64,000 nt of DNA from Bacteroidota bacterium (GTDB taxonomy: Bacteria > Bacteroidota > Bacteroidia > Chitinophagales > Saprospiraceae): contig JASBVF010000015.1 in NCBI GenBank assembly GCA_030147525.1, forward strand, positions 62,001-126,000. The letters run 5' to 3'. Shown piece by piece: positions 9,509 to 17,345 of the stretch. Both the position numbers and the translations under genes were made by a program. The notes under the pieces are model-generated. The model had not been told where the DNA came from. It was given only the letters and a program-made list of their open reading frames with translations, and made no database searches. Position 1 is the stretch's first letter. Each line of letters starts with the position of its first letter.

Positions 9509-9576
9509 CTAACCTTCTTTTGTTTTCCCTCCGTTTTTTTTTCGTTGATTATCAACGTTTTATCTTCACTTCCTTG

Positions 9577-9607
9577 TTGTTTCTTACCTCTTTTTTTCCT
9601 AACTTTG
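9577..9607 (+). promoter_or_regulatory. Bacteroidota-type promoter for the excisionase-like gene
   Basis: TTG at 9577-9579, a 20-nt spacer, then TAACTTTG at 9600-9607, an exact match to TAnnTTTG. Transcription would start near 9612-9614, giving a leader of about 130 nt that contains the 9-bp inverted repeat at 9616-9652. Confidence 0.6.
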
Positions 9608-9615
9608 ATGCCAGG

Positions 9616-9652
9616 TTGTTGCCCGAATGAGATAAAAATGTTTGGGCAACAA
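9616..9652. other. Candidate attachment-site region with 9-bp inverted repeat
   Basis: TTGTTGCCC (9616-9624) and GGGCAACAA (9644-9652) form a perfect inverted repeat with a 19-nt centre. The first 12 bases, TTGTTGCCCGAA, occur again at 44687-44698, at the other end of the mobile gene set. It lies between mnmE and the integrase, where an attachment site is expected. That it is the recombination core is inference. Confidence 0.45.
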
Positions 9653-9742
9653 ATCAAAATTACCAGGGCGAGTTTCTGCAACAAGCAGCAACAACAAGCT
9701 ACTGAATGCAACCATTGGCTCATAACTTCTAAAACCGTACTC

Positions 9743-10108
9743 ATGTCCACTGGCATCCATATCCCCCGCACCTGCATTTTCTGTGGAAAGGTGTTCGTTG
9801 CCCAAAAGACAGTAACCAAATACTGCTCCCACAGGTGCAACCAGCGCCATTACAAAGTCTTGAAACGCCAGGAGAAAGTGCAGCAAACCCTCGAAGATGA
9901 CAAGAGAGCAGCAACTGAACCAATTGCTTTGCCATCTACAAAAAGTCCCGGCAACAAAGAGTATCTCAGCGTCGCCGATGCTTGTGAACTCTACGGCATC
10001 AGCCGGTTCACTGTTTACAGATTGATTGAGTCAGGAAAAATAGCAGCAGGAAAAATGGGACGGCGGACAATTATCCCCCGTTCGGAATTCACTAAGCTTT
10101 TTTCATAA
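9743..10108 (+). CDS. Zinc-finger plus HTH (excisionase-like) DNA-binding protein
   Basis: 121 residues from the ATG at 9743. A small four-Cys cluster (CIFCG ... YCSHRC) is at the N-terminus, and a MerR/excisionase-type helix-turn-helix is at the C-terminus (YLSVADACELYGISRFTVYRLIESGKI). Similar small proteins commonly lie directly upstream of Bacteroidota integrases and are thought to control excision or integrase expression. The frame is open upstream and an in-frame ATG at 9638 with an A-rich leader is an alternative start. The integrase begins 18 bases downstream. Confidence 0.75.
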   Translation: MSTGIHIPRTCIFCGKVFVAQKTVTKYCSHRCNQRHYKVLKRQEKVQQTLEDDKRAATEPIALPSTKSPGNKEYLSVADACELYGISRFTVYRLIESGKIAAGKMGRRTIIPRSEFTKLFS

Positions 10109-10126
10109 CCATTAAAACACCGTACC

Positions 10127-11275
10127 ATGTCCGTCACCCTGCGCCAACGGAGGAAGGGCAAGAATATCAGCCTTTACCTCGATTATTACCACAACGGCAA
10201 GCGGGAGTATGAGTACCTCGGATTGTACCTCATGCCCACCGACGCCAACCCTTCCAAGCTGGAAAAAGCCGAAAACAAACGAACCCTGGAACTTGCCGAG
10301 ACCATCCGGGCAAAGCGTTTGCTGGAAATTCAGAACGGCGTGTTCGGCATACACGACCAGAGCAAGCTCAACGCCAGTTTCATGGAGTATTACAAACAAC
10401 TCATGGAGAAGCGGCAGAGCCATGAAAGCGATAGCAACTACGGCAATTGGAAAAGCGCCTTGCTGCACCTGGAAGCCTTCACCGGAGGAGATTTGTCTTT
10501 TGCTGAAATCAACCGCCAGTGGGTAGAGAATTTCCGGGATTATCTCGTCAAGGATGCCCGCTCCAAAGGTGGTCGCCGCTTGTCCCAAAACTCGACAGCT
10601 TCCTATTATGCCAAAGTTATCGCTGCCATCAAGCAGGCGGTCAAGGACGGTATTTTGCGCCAGAACCCGGCACAAGGGGTTGATTTCATCAAGCAGATTG
10701 ACCCGGAGCGACAGTTCCTATCTTTGGAAGAACTGCAACATTTAGCAGCCACCGATTGCGAAATTCCCGTTTTGAAAAATGCCTTCCTGTTCAGCGCTCT
10801 GACCGGGCTACGTTGGAGCGATATTGAAAAACTTACCTGGTCGGAAGTCCATTCGTCAAATGAATATGGGCATTTCCTTCAATTCCGGCAGAAGAAAACA
10901 AAAGGCTTCGAGACGCTGCCCATCTCGCAGCAAGCCAGCGACCTGATGGGTGCCAGAGGAAAACCGGACGAGCAGGTTTTCACAGGGTTGGCTTACAGTG
11001 CATGGATGAACATCAAGCTACGGGTGTGGCTGCTTTCAGCAGGCATTACCAAGAAAATCAGTTTCCATTGCGCCCGGCACACGTTTGCCACGCTTCAACT
11101 GTCGCTTGGCACGGACATTTACACCGTCTCCAAAATGTTGGGACATAGAGAGTTAAAAACGACCCAAGTGTACGCCAAAATCATTGACGAAAAGAAGCGG
11201 GAAGCTGCTTCGAGAATAAATTTGCAATTCGCTGCACAACCACTATTCACTGAAAATCAAACACTTCAACAATGA
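10127..11275 (+). CDS. Tyrosine recombinase (integrase)
   Basis: 382 residues. An arm-type N-terminal domain (about 1-75), a SAM-like core-binding domain (about 85-180) and a catalytic domain are present. The full catalytic set is visible: Arg229 (TGLRW), a Lys near 257-259, His314 and Arg317 (HCARH), His340 (LGHREL) and the nucleophile Tyr349 (TQVYAKI). It should join and excise the element that begins here. The stop overlaps the start of the DUF1016 gene by four bases (ATGA), so both are translated from one message. Confidence 0.95.
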   Translation: MSVTLRQRRKGKNISLYLDYYHNGKREYEYLGLYLMPTDANPSKLEKAENKRTLELAETIRAKRLLEIQNGVFGIHDQSKLNASFMEYYKQLMEKRQSHESDSNYGNWKSALLHLEAFTGGDLSFAEINRQWVENFRDYLVKDARSKGGRRLSQNSTASYYAKVIAAIKQAVKDGILRQNPAQGVDFIKQIDPERQFLSLEELQHLAATDCEIPVLKNAFLFSALTGLRWSDIEKLTWSEVHSSNEYGHFLQFRQKKTKGFETLPISQQASDLMGARGKPDEQVFTGLAYSAWMNIKLRVWLLSAGITKKISFHCARHTFATLQLSLGTDIYTVSKMLGHRELKTTQVYAKIIDEKKREAASRINLQFAAQPLFTENQTLQQ

Positions 11276-12321
11276 GCAAACCAATTCACAACGACCAGCT
11301 TTTTGATGATGTCCGGCAACTTATCCTCAGTGCAAGGCAGCAAGTGGTCAGGAGCATCAATGTAACGATGGTTGCCACATACTTTGAAATTGGGAAAAGG
11401 ATGGTCGAAGAAGAACAGCACGGCAAAGTAAGGGCTGAATACTCCACACAGGTTTTGGAGAATCTTTCCGAAAGGCTATCCAGAGAGTTTGGAAAAGGTT
11501 TTTCCCGAAGCAACCTTGCCAGTATGCGCCAGTTTTATCTGACCTACTCCCCAATTGTCCAGACAGTGTCTGGACAATTGGCTGAACCCGGCAAAGTGCA
11601 GGCATCGTCTGCACAACCTGGTTCATTTTTCAAACTCTCCTGGTCCCACTATATTTTTCTGTTTCGCATCGAAAACGAGACCGAACGAGGCTTCTATGAA
11701 ATCGAAGCCGCCCAAAACAACTGGTCGCTCCGGGAACTTAAACGCCAGTTCAGCAGCGCCTTGTTCGAGCGCCTCGCATTGAGTACCGACAAGGACAAGG
11801 TTTGGAAACTCGCCACCGAGGGGCAAGTCATCGAAAAACCACAAGACCTGATTAAAGAACCGGTGGTGCTGGAGTTTTTGGGCTTGGATGAAAAACCGTA
11901 TTATTCTGAAAGCGACCTCGAACAAGCCATCCTGGACAAATTGCAGGACTTCCTTTTGGAAATGGGGAAAGGCTTCACTTTTGTTGCCCGGCAATACCGC
12001 ATCACGCTCGAAGGCAGGCACTACCGGATTGACCTGGCATTTTTCAACCGCATCCTGCAATGCTTTTTCCTCGTGGATTTGAAAATCGGAGACATCGAGC
12101 ATCAGGACATTGGGCAAATGCAGATGTACGTCAACTATTTTGACCGGGAAATGCGCCTGCCGCACGAAGCCCTTACCATCGGGCTGATACTTTGCCGGGA
12201 CAAAAGTGAGTCGGTTGTTCGCTACACTTTGCCCGAAGACAATGAACAGATTTTTGCCAGCCGGTATTCCACTGTGCTGCCAGACAAGGAGGCTTTGAAG
12301 AAATTGTTGTTGGAAGGGTAA
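11272..12321 (+). CDS. DUF1016 PDDEXK-type nuclease family protein (YhcG-like)
   Basis: 349 residues. The N-terminal DUF1016_N region (about 10-165) includes a LSWSHYIFLFRIEN segment, and the C-terminal DUF1016 nuclease domain shows a PD-(D/E)XK-like core: Asp254 in RIDLAF, Asp269 and Lys271 in LVDLKIG, and Gln282 in IGQMQMYV. Members are linked to recombination and mobile elements; the exact reaction is not settled. Residues about 94-121 are an insert relative to the usual spacing before LSWSHY, and part of it is encoded by a 31-bp palindrome. It is translationally coupled to the integrase, which suggests a joint role in element movement or defence. Confidence 0.85.
   Translation: MSKPIHNDQLFDDVRQLILSARQQVVRSINVTMVATYFEIGKRMVEEEQHGKVRAEYSTQVLENLSERLSREFGKGFSRSNLASMRQFYLTYSPIVQTVSGQLAEPGKVQASSAQPGSFFKLSWSHYIFLFRIENETERGFYEIEAAQNNWSLRELKRQFSSALFERLALSTDKDKVWKLATEGQVIEKPQDLIKEPVVLEFLGLDEKPYYSESDLEQAILDKLQDFLLEMGKGFTFVARQYRITLEGRHYRIDLAFFNRILQCFFLVDLKIGDIEHQDIGQMQMYVNYFDREMRLPHEALTIGLILCRDKSESVVRYTLPEDNEQIFASRYSTVLPDKEALKKLLLEG
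11551..11581. repeat. 31-bp palindrome inside the DUF1016 gene
   Basis: Two perfect 15-bp arms (left arm CCAATTGTCCAGACA) around a single central G. It is read in frame as part of an insert before the conserved LSWSHY segment. Confidence 0.85.
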
Positions 12322-12361
12322 GAAAAATATTTGATGCAAAGTATTGATTATCAATAAAATG

Positions 12362-12398
12362 AAAGGGGGTTGTGCCAGGTTGCACAACTCCCTTTTTT
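12362..12398 (+). terminator. Terminator of the integrase-DUF1016 operon
   Basis: A 14-bp stem, AAAGGGGGTTGTGC (12362-12375) with GCACAACTCCCTTT (12382-12395), fully paired in RNA with one G-U pair, a 6-nt loop and a run of T directly after. It lies 40 bases after the DUF1016 stop. Confidence 0.85.
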
Positions 12399-12435
12399 CT
12401 TATCGCCTCCCTTCCTTTGTTGAAAAATTATACAG

Positions 12436-12744
12436 ATGACTCAACAGGCTGACATACTCGAAAAGCTCACCCACATCGAAGAATTGCTCATCGGGCAAAC
12501 CCTCTTGCAAAAAGAAGTCCTCAGCTTCAAGGAAGCCTGCCTATACCTCGAAATGAGCGAAAGCCATCTCTACAAACTTACCAGCACCCGGCAAATTCCG
12601 CACTTCTGTCCAAATGGAAAGAAGCTCTATTTCAACCGGGCGGAACTCGACCAGTGGCTTCAAAGGAACCGGCTTTCCACAAAGGTTGACATTGAAAAAG
12701 AAGCCTCCACGTATGTCATGCTGCGGAATAGGAAAAGAAAATAA
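12436..12744 (+). CDS. Small HTH protein (excisionase-like)
   Basis: 102 residues. Residues about 28-85 form a MerR/excisionase-type DNA-binding fold (SFKEACLYLEMSESHLYKLTSTRQIPHFCPNGKKLYFNRAELDQWL), as in the small HTH proteins common in Bacteroidota mobile elements. It probably binds DNA to control excision or transcription of the element. Confidence 0.75.
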   Translation: MTQQADILEKLTHIEELLIGQTLLQKEVLSFKEACLYLEMSESHLYKLTSTRQIPHFCPNGKKLYFNRAELDQWLQRNRLSTKVDIEKEASTYVMLRNRKRK

Positions 12745-12773
12745 AACTTTTTGTTTAATTATTTAAAAACAAT

Positions 12774-12804
12774 TTGTTTTTATTTTCAAACACGCTTACC
12801 TTTC
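12774..12804 (+). promoter_or_regulatory. Promoter for the RteC-like gene
   Basis: TTG at 12774-12776, a 20-nt spacer, then TACCTTTC at 12797-12804, close to TAnnTTTG. The predicted leader to the ATG at 12883 is about 75 nt. Confidence 0.5.
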
Positions 12805-12882
12805 GCCCAAACTTCATCCCCCCGCCCAGGTCAGCACATGCCCGACACACACCGTTAGGCACATTTGCATATTTATTTTACT

Positions 12883-13812
12883 ATGGGACTACATTTCAGC
12901 GAGTTGACACTGGTTGACTTCCCGGAGTTCGCTTTCTCCGATTTTACGCAAACCGAAACCACGGACATTGAAATCACCGCAGAAGGACTTGGCTGCAACC
13001 CCGATTTTACCATCGAAGGGCAGGTTTCCATGAAAAACTACTGTTCGGCTTTGCTTCAAAAAACCGTTGACCTTTCCCACCGTCGGTGGGACACCTTTCT
13101 TGCATGGCAGTGCGACCATGTGAAGAAGCCCTTCGTTTGGCTCCAACGCTTCGAGGTGCTCATCGTGCTGAACGAGTCGTTGTTGCTGCGGCACAATTTC
13201 AGCGACAAATACAAGACCGCCCGTGCCCACATCGAGCGTGCAAGACGGGCTATCTGGCAAAGCATTTCCGAGGAACTGGAAGGCACGATTACGGAGTTGT
13301 ACCATCTGCATTTCAATATCCACGAGGTGAAGGAGCAACTCAAACTGCTGCCCGACTTCGCCGACAAATACGCTTACCTGTTGGAAGCGAAGACTGGCTA
13401 CCTGCAAAACAAACCTACTTTTTCCATCACCACTATCGTTCCTTTTGACGTTCAGATTGATTTGGAAATAGAGAAGCTGCGCCAGTTGGAAGAGCTTATT
13501 TCAACTTCCTTGCCGCCACAGTTGCCGCCACCGAACGAAGAAGCTCCGGCTTCAAAAATCAAAATAAACCTTTCCGTCGCCGAACTCGCCTACTTCTTCC
13601 GGGCGATGTACGACCTCGACCTCATTCCCCGCCAGTACAAAACGGAGGTCTGCAAATTCATCGCCGCCAGTTTTCAAACCAAGCAATCGGGCGACATCAG
13701 TTGGCGCAGCGTCAAAAACCACTTCGACGCTCCGATGCCGAAGGCTGTGGACACCTGCTATGAAAAATTCATCCACCTAATGCAAAAGGCGAAAAAAGAC
13801 TTGGGGAAATAA
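12883..13812 (+). CDS. RteC-like mobile-element protein
   Basis: 309 residues from the ATG at 12883; a TTG upstream would add six residues. The central part is helical and charged. The C-terminal ~100 residues (INLSVAELAYFFRAMYDLDL ... FQTKQSGDISWRSVKNHFDAP) have the pattern seen at the end of RteC-type proteins of Bacteroidota integrative elements, where RteC controls excision genes. No enzyme motif is seen. The assignment to RteC rests on this C-terminal pattern and on context. Confidence 0.55.
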   Translation: MGLHFSELTLVDFPEFAFSDFTQTETTDIEITAEGLGCNPDFTIEGQVSMKNYCSALLQKTVDLSHRRWDTFLAWQCDHVKKPFVWLQRFEVLIVLNESLLLRHNFSDKYKTARAHIERARRAIWQSISEELEGTITELYHLHFNIHEVKEQLKLLPDFADKYAYLLEAKTGYLQNKPTFSITTIVPFDVQIDLEIEKLRQLEELISTSLPPQLPPPNEEAPASKIKINLSVAELAYFFRAMYDLDLIPRQYKTEVCKFIAASFQTKQSGDISWRSVKNHFDAPMPKAVDTCYEKFIHLMQKAKKDLGK

Positions 13813-13846
13813 ATTACCCTAACTCACAGTCAGTCAACGCTTTAAG

Positions 13847-13876
13847 TGGCAGTTGTACCACCTGGTACAACTGCCA
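13847..13876 (+). terminator. Hairpin downstream of the RteC-like gene
   Basis: Perfect 14-bp stem TGGCAGTTGTACCA / TGGTACAACTGCCA with a 2-nt loop, followed by a T run at 13880-13885. It lies 35 bases past the stop codon. Being nearly a perfect palindrome, it could also bind a protein. Confidence 0.65.
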
Positions 13877-13894
13877 TCCGTTTTTCCGCCCGCC

Positions 13895-13902
13895 TACTTT
13901 TG
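13895..13902 (+). promoter_or_regulatory. Promoter -7 element for the next HTH gene
   Basis: TACTTTTG, an exact TAnnTTTG match, 34 bases before the start at 13937. No clear -33 element is seen at the usual distance. Confidence 0.4.
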
Positions 13903-13936
13903 CTTGCACAAACGCACTTGACCGTGCAGCAATCAA

Positions 13937-14185
13937 ATGACTGAAGACCAGTTCAACCTCATACTCAAAAGACTGGATGCCATTCAGCAAAAGCTGGACA
14001 TCCATGTTGGCACTCAACCCGAGGACTGGTTGGACAATAGCGACATCATCCGGCTGCTGAAAATCAGCAAAAATACCGCAGCAGCCTGGCGGGAAAAAGG
14101 CATCCTGCCTTTCACCAAAATCGGGAAGAAAATCTACTACCAGAAAACCGAAATCCGCCACCTGCTGAAGCGCCACAGACTGTAA
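13937..14185 (+). CDS. Small HTH protein
   Basis: 82 residues. Residues about 30-80 form a MerR-like helix-turn-helix (WLDNSDIIRLLKISKNTAAAWREKGILPFTKIGKKIYYQKTEI). It resembles the HTH protein encoded at 12436 in design, so the element carries at least three such small DNA-binding proteins. It probably regulates the downstream primase-like genes. Confidence 0.75.
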   Translation: MTEDQFNLILKRLDAIQQKLDIHVGTQPEDWLDNSDIIRLLKISKNTAAAWREKGILPFTKIGKKIYYQKTEIRHLLKRHRL

Positions 14186-14199
14186 TCACTACTCCTAAA

Positions 14200-14232
14200 G
14201 GGCTTGTCAATTCTGGATGATTTGACAAGCCC
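14200..14232 (+). terminator. Hairpin between the HTH and primase-like genes
   Basis: Perfect 11-bp stem GGGCTTGTCAA / TTGACAAGCCC with an 11-nt loop. There is no strong T run after it, so it may be a weak terminator or an RNA structure in the leader of the next gene (start 14263). Confidence 0.5.
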
Positions 14233-14262
14233 GGAGGGAACCTAATTCAAAACTTTTCTGCC

Positions 14263-14883
14263 ATGACCACAGTATCCATTTTCCGCAACAACCAACTGAC
14301 TTCTAACCGCCCACTCCCGACCGTCCTCAACCACATCCTTCAGGGAACGGAACGGGAAATCGTCGAAAACTACCGCCAACTCTTACGGGACGGCAAAGAT
14401 GATTGGGCAGACCAACTGCTGCTACACCTGCAATACTTCACCCCTGCCGGGCGCTTCCATGCCATTCGCCACAAGGACAACCTGATGCAGTACACCCGCC
14501 TCGTGATGCTGGAAACCCGCCCCATGCGGGAAAGCGAGCTTGCCGAAACCAGAAAAGCAATCGTTGCGGAGCAGTACGCCTACGCTTGTTTCCGCCACAT
14601 TTCCGGCAATGCTTTAGTGCTGTTTGTCCCTGTCGAAACCGAAGCCCACCAGCACCAAAGAACCTTCAACCGGGTTTACCAATACTTCACCGAAACGGTT
14701 GGACTCACGCTCACATCTGCCGGGTTCCGGGTCACGGACGGTTGCTACTATTCCTCTGACCCCGACACGTTTATCAACTCTGATGCCGTGCCGTGCCCCT
14801 TGCAACCCAAGCCCGTTTCCCCGCCGCCTGCTTCCAACGCTGCCACACTTCCAGCGACGGCGGTAGCTGCTCTTTTTGTTTGA
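14263..14883 (+). CDS. BT4734-like (VirE-type) N-terminal domain protein, stand-alone
   Basis: 206 residues. The pattern VSIFRNN ... LQYFTPAGRFHAIRHKDNLMQYTRLVMLE ... AYACFRHISGNALVLFVPVE matches the N-terminal domain of BT4734/BF3469-type proteins, which also makes up the first half of the next gene. This copy lacks the DUF3987 domain and ends in a proline- and alanine-rich tail. In place of the usual DFD-type segment it has LVMLETRP, so active-site residues may be lost. It may be a regulatory or structural partner of the following protein. Confidence 0.55.
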   Translation: MTTVSIFRNNQLTSNRPLPTVLNHILQGTEREIVENYRQLLRDGKDDWADQLLLHLQYFTPAGRFHAIRHKDNLMQYTRLVMLETRPMRESELAETRKAIVAEQYAYACFRHISGNALVLFVPVETEAHQHQRTFNRVYQYFTETVGLTLTSAGFRVTDGCYYSSDPDTFINSDAVPCPLQPKPVSPPPASNAATLPATAVAALFV

Positions 14884-14906
14884 CCCTCTTTGACCAACTA
14901 CCTGCC

Positions 14907-17216
14907 ATGCAACAACTCACACTTTTTTACCATTTCACCAAAGTCGCTGGGCATCGCACCCTGGAGCAAATCATCGAGGCGATTAAGGGCAACCACTTCA
15001 AAAACGAGGTTGCCCAAATCCGCCTTACTCTCCAGCGGAGCAACAAAGCCAAAGCTGACAAGCTCAAAAAGCAGTTGCCCGCTTTCACGCCGTCCGGCAA
15101 TTTCAACGGCGGTCGCACCCTTGAACACCTGGTCGAATACACGCAATTGGTCATCCTCGATTTTGACAAATTGGAAAAGGTACAGTTGGAAGGACTGAGG
15201 CAGGAAGCCCGCCTAGACCGTTTTGCTTGTGCCGGGTTCACCTCTCCCAGCGGCAACGGCTATAAAGTCATTGTTCGGGTGGACAGCAAACAGGAGCATC
15301 ACGAAGCCGCCTTCCGGCAAGTGGCGAAATATTATACCGACCTTCTCTCCCCCCAATTGGGGGGAGCCGGAGGGGGGCTGCTTGACCGTTCCGGCAAGGA
15401 CATCACCCGCCTCTGCTTCCTTTCTCACGACCCAGAGGCTTGGTTTGACCCTGACAAGGAAGTTTTTCCCGTTTTCGCCGACTGCCATACGCCTTCGACT
15501 GACCCTTCCACGCCCCCTTTTTGTCATCCAAAAAGGGAACCGTCCACGAAACAAGGGATAATTAACAAGGATTTGTCGTCCCCGTCAAGTGATTTGCAAG
15601 TGATTTTCTCCCAAACTCAAAATCAAGCAGATTACATCGAGGGCAACCGCAACAACTTCCTTTACCTATTCGCCAACAACGCCAACCGTGCTGGTGCCAG
15701 CGAAACTGACACGCTCGACTTCGCTTTAGAAAATTTCTCTGACCTTCCCCGACGAGAGGTCATCGCCACTTTCACCAGCGCCTACAAGCACCACTCCGCC
15801 GAACATGCTACCAAACCTACCGAAGGAGCGAATGCCAAGCCGACAACCGAAGAATTTTACACCCAACTCTACAACACCCCCATCTTCCCCGACGAAATTT
15901 TCCCTGACCTGCCCACCTTGCTCAAAGAACCTTGCGCCCTGTTGGAAGACCCACGGGAGCGGGACGTTTTTCTCACCGCCGCCATTTCCATCCTTTCCGG
16001 CTGCATCCCGGCCACGAAGGGTGTTTACGACCGCCGGGAATTTTACCCGAACCTCTATTCCTTCATCCTCGCCCCGCCAGCCAGCAGCAAATCGGTGATG
16101 ACCTTCGCCAAACAGCTTGGCGCTGGCTTGCACAAGTCCCTCAAAGAGCAGAGCAAAACCGCCTTTGAAAAGTTCAAAAAAGACCTCATCGAGTACAACC
16201 GTCGCCAAAACCGATTATTGAAGAGCAAAAAAACATCGGCGCTTTTTGAAGCTGCGGAGGAAAACGAGCCAGTGAAGCCACCCGTCAAACTGCTGTTCAT
16301 CCCCGCCAACACCAGCGCCGCCATGTTCCGCCAGCACCTCGCTGACAACGGCGGCTCTGGCATCCTCTGCGAAACAGAAGCCGACACCTTGGGCAACGTC
16401 CTCCAACAGGATTGGGGAAAATACTCCGACCTGATGCGCAAGTGTTTCAGCCACGAGGATGATGCCAATTCCCGCAAGTCCGTCGTCGAGTTCATGGAAC
16501 TGGAGTCGCCCCGGCTCTCCATCGCCCTGTCCGGTACGCCGAACCAAGTGCTGCGCCTCATCCCGTCAAGTGAGGATGGGCTATTCTCCCGTTTCCTGTT
16601 CTACATCTTCGCCGTGAAACCGCACTGGCGGGACGTTTCCCCGCAACAGGGCAGCGTTAACCTGACCGAATATTTTAGGGAGCGCTCGCAGGAGGTCGTC
16701 GAAATGCACAATTTCCTCGCTGCCCACCCGACCGAATTTCACTTCTCCCGTACCCAGTGGACGCACCATTTCGAGACCTTCAAGCGATTGCTGAAAGAAA
16801 CCTACCTGCTGAACGGCGACGATGCGTTGGCATCCGTGTTCCGAATGGGCGTCATCTTCTTTCGCATGGCAATGACTTTTTCGGCGCTCCGCAAGTTTGA
16901 GCGGCGGGACACAGCTACCGTCATTCATTGCTCAGAAATGGATTATGAAATCGTCAACCGATTGGCAGATGTGTACTTACGCCACACCCTTTTTTTGCTC
17001 GAAAAGCTGCCTAAGACCGGTATGGCAGCTTTCAACAACCTGCCCAACAACAAACGGTTGTTCATCGAAAACCTGCCAACTGAATTTCGCAGAAAAGATG
17101 CCGTCGAGATAGGAGAACGCTTTGGCGTGAGCCGTGCGACGGTGGACAGGATGCTGGAAACGCTGACCGGCAGCTACTTCGACTGCGCTCAACACGGTGT
17201 TTATTCCAAGCGGTGA
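14907..17216 (+). CDS. BT4734-like / DUF3987 primase-helicase-like protein
   Basis: 769 residues from the ATG at 14907; the frame is open earlier but that part overlaps the upstream gene. Residues 1-200 form the BT4734-like N-terminal domain (LVILDFDKL near 80, CAGFTSPSGNGYKVIVRVD near 110). Residues about 280-740 form DUF3987, a helicase-like domain with the modified P-loop segment APPASSKSVM near 390 in place of GxxGxGKS. A winged-helix-like tail ends the protein. Such proteins are typical of Bacteroidota mobile elements and probably help replicate element DNA. The linker between the domains is encoded in part by two palindromic DNA segments. The stop codon lies in the arm of a hairpin. Confidence 0.8.
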   Translation: MQQLTLFYHFTKVAGHRTLEQIIEAIKGNHFKNEVAQIRLTLQRSNKAKADKLKKQLPAFTPSGNFNGGRTLEHLVEYTQLVILDFDKLEKVQLEGLRQEARLDRFACAGFTSPSGNGYKVIVRVDSKQEHHEAAFRQVAKYYTDLLSPQLGGAGGGLLDRSGKDITRLCFLSHDPEAWFDPDKEVFPVFADCHTPSTDPSTPPFCHPKREPSTKQGIINKDLSSPSSDLQVIFSQTQNQADYIEGNRNNFLYLFANNANRAGASETDTLDFALENFSDLPRREVIATFTSAYKHHSAEHATKPTEGANAKPTTEEFYTQLYNTPIFPDEIFPDLPTLLKEPCALLEDPRERDVFLTAAISILSGCIPATKGVYDRREFYPNLYSFILAPPASSKSVMTFAKQLGAGLHKSLKEQSKTAFEKFKKDLIEYNRRQNRLLKSKKTSALFEAAEENEPVKPPVKLLFIPANTSAAMFRQHLADNGGSGILCETEADTLGNVLQQDWGKYSDLMRKCFSHEDDANSRKSVVEFMELESPRLSIALSGTPNQVLRLIPSSEDGLFSRFLFYIFAVKPHWRDVSPQQGSVNLTEYFRERSQEVVEMHNFLAAHPTEFHFSRTQWTHHFETFKRLLKETYLLNGDDALASVFRMGVIFFRMAMTFSALRKFERRDTATVIHCSEMDYEIVNRLADVYLRHTLFLLEKLPKTGMAAFNNLPNNKRLFIENLPTEFRRKDAVEIGERFGVSRATVDRMLETLTGSYFDCAQHGVYSKR
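15347..15366. repeat. 20-bp perfect palindrome inside the primase-like gene
   Basis: CTCCCCCCAATTGGGGGGAG, read in frame as part of LLSPQLGGAGGGLLDR. It interrupts an otherwise conserved domain, between TDL and RSGKDITRLCFLSHDP. Confidence 0.9.
15515..15537. repeat. Second hairpin inside the primase-like gene
   Basis: Perfect 9-bp arms CCCTTTTTG / CAAAAAGGG with loop TCATC, in the segment coding for the linker between the two domains (PPFCHPKREP). Confidence 0.8.
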
Positions 17217-17292
17217 GAAAGTGAGAAAATTGAGAAAGTTGAGGGAATCGGCGCAGGTAAATTCTCATTTTCTCAATTTTCTCATTTTCTCA
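17214..17292. repeat. Tandem-word hairpin after the primase-like gene
   Basis: Left arm 17214-17243 and right arm 17264-17292, each made of four TGAGAAA-type words, about 90 percent complementary, with a 20-nt loop. The first three bases of the left arm are the TGA stop of the upstream gene. It lies between convergent genes and probably ends transcription from both sides. Confidence 0.8.
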
Positions 17293-17345
17293 GTTTAGAA
17301 TCAAGACCATGTATTCAGGAGGATTTTATCTCTGGCTGCCTGTCC

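Noticed and set aside
9509-10126. tRNA gene as integration target
   Set aside because: Tyrosine integrases often use tRNA genes, but no cloverleaf or T-loop sequence was found beside the integrase or at the right end.
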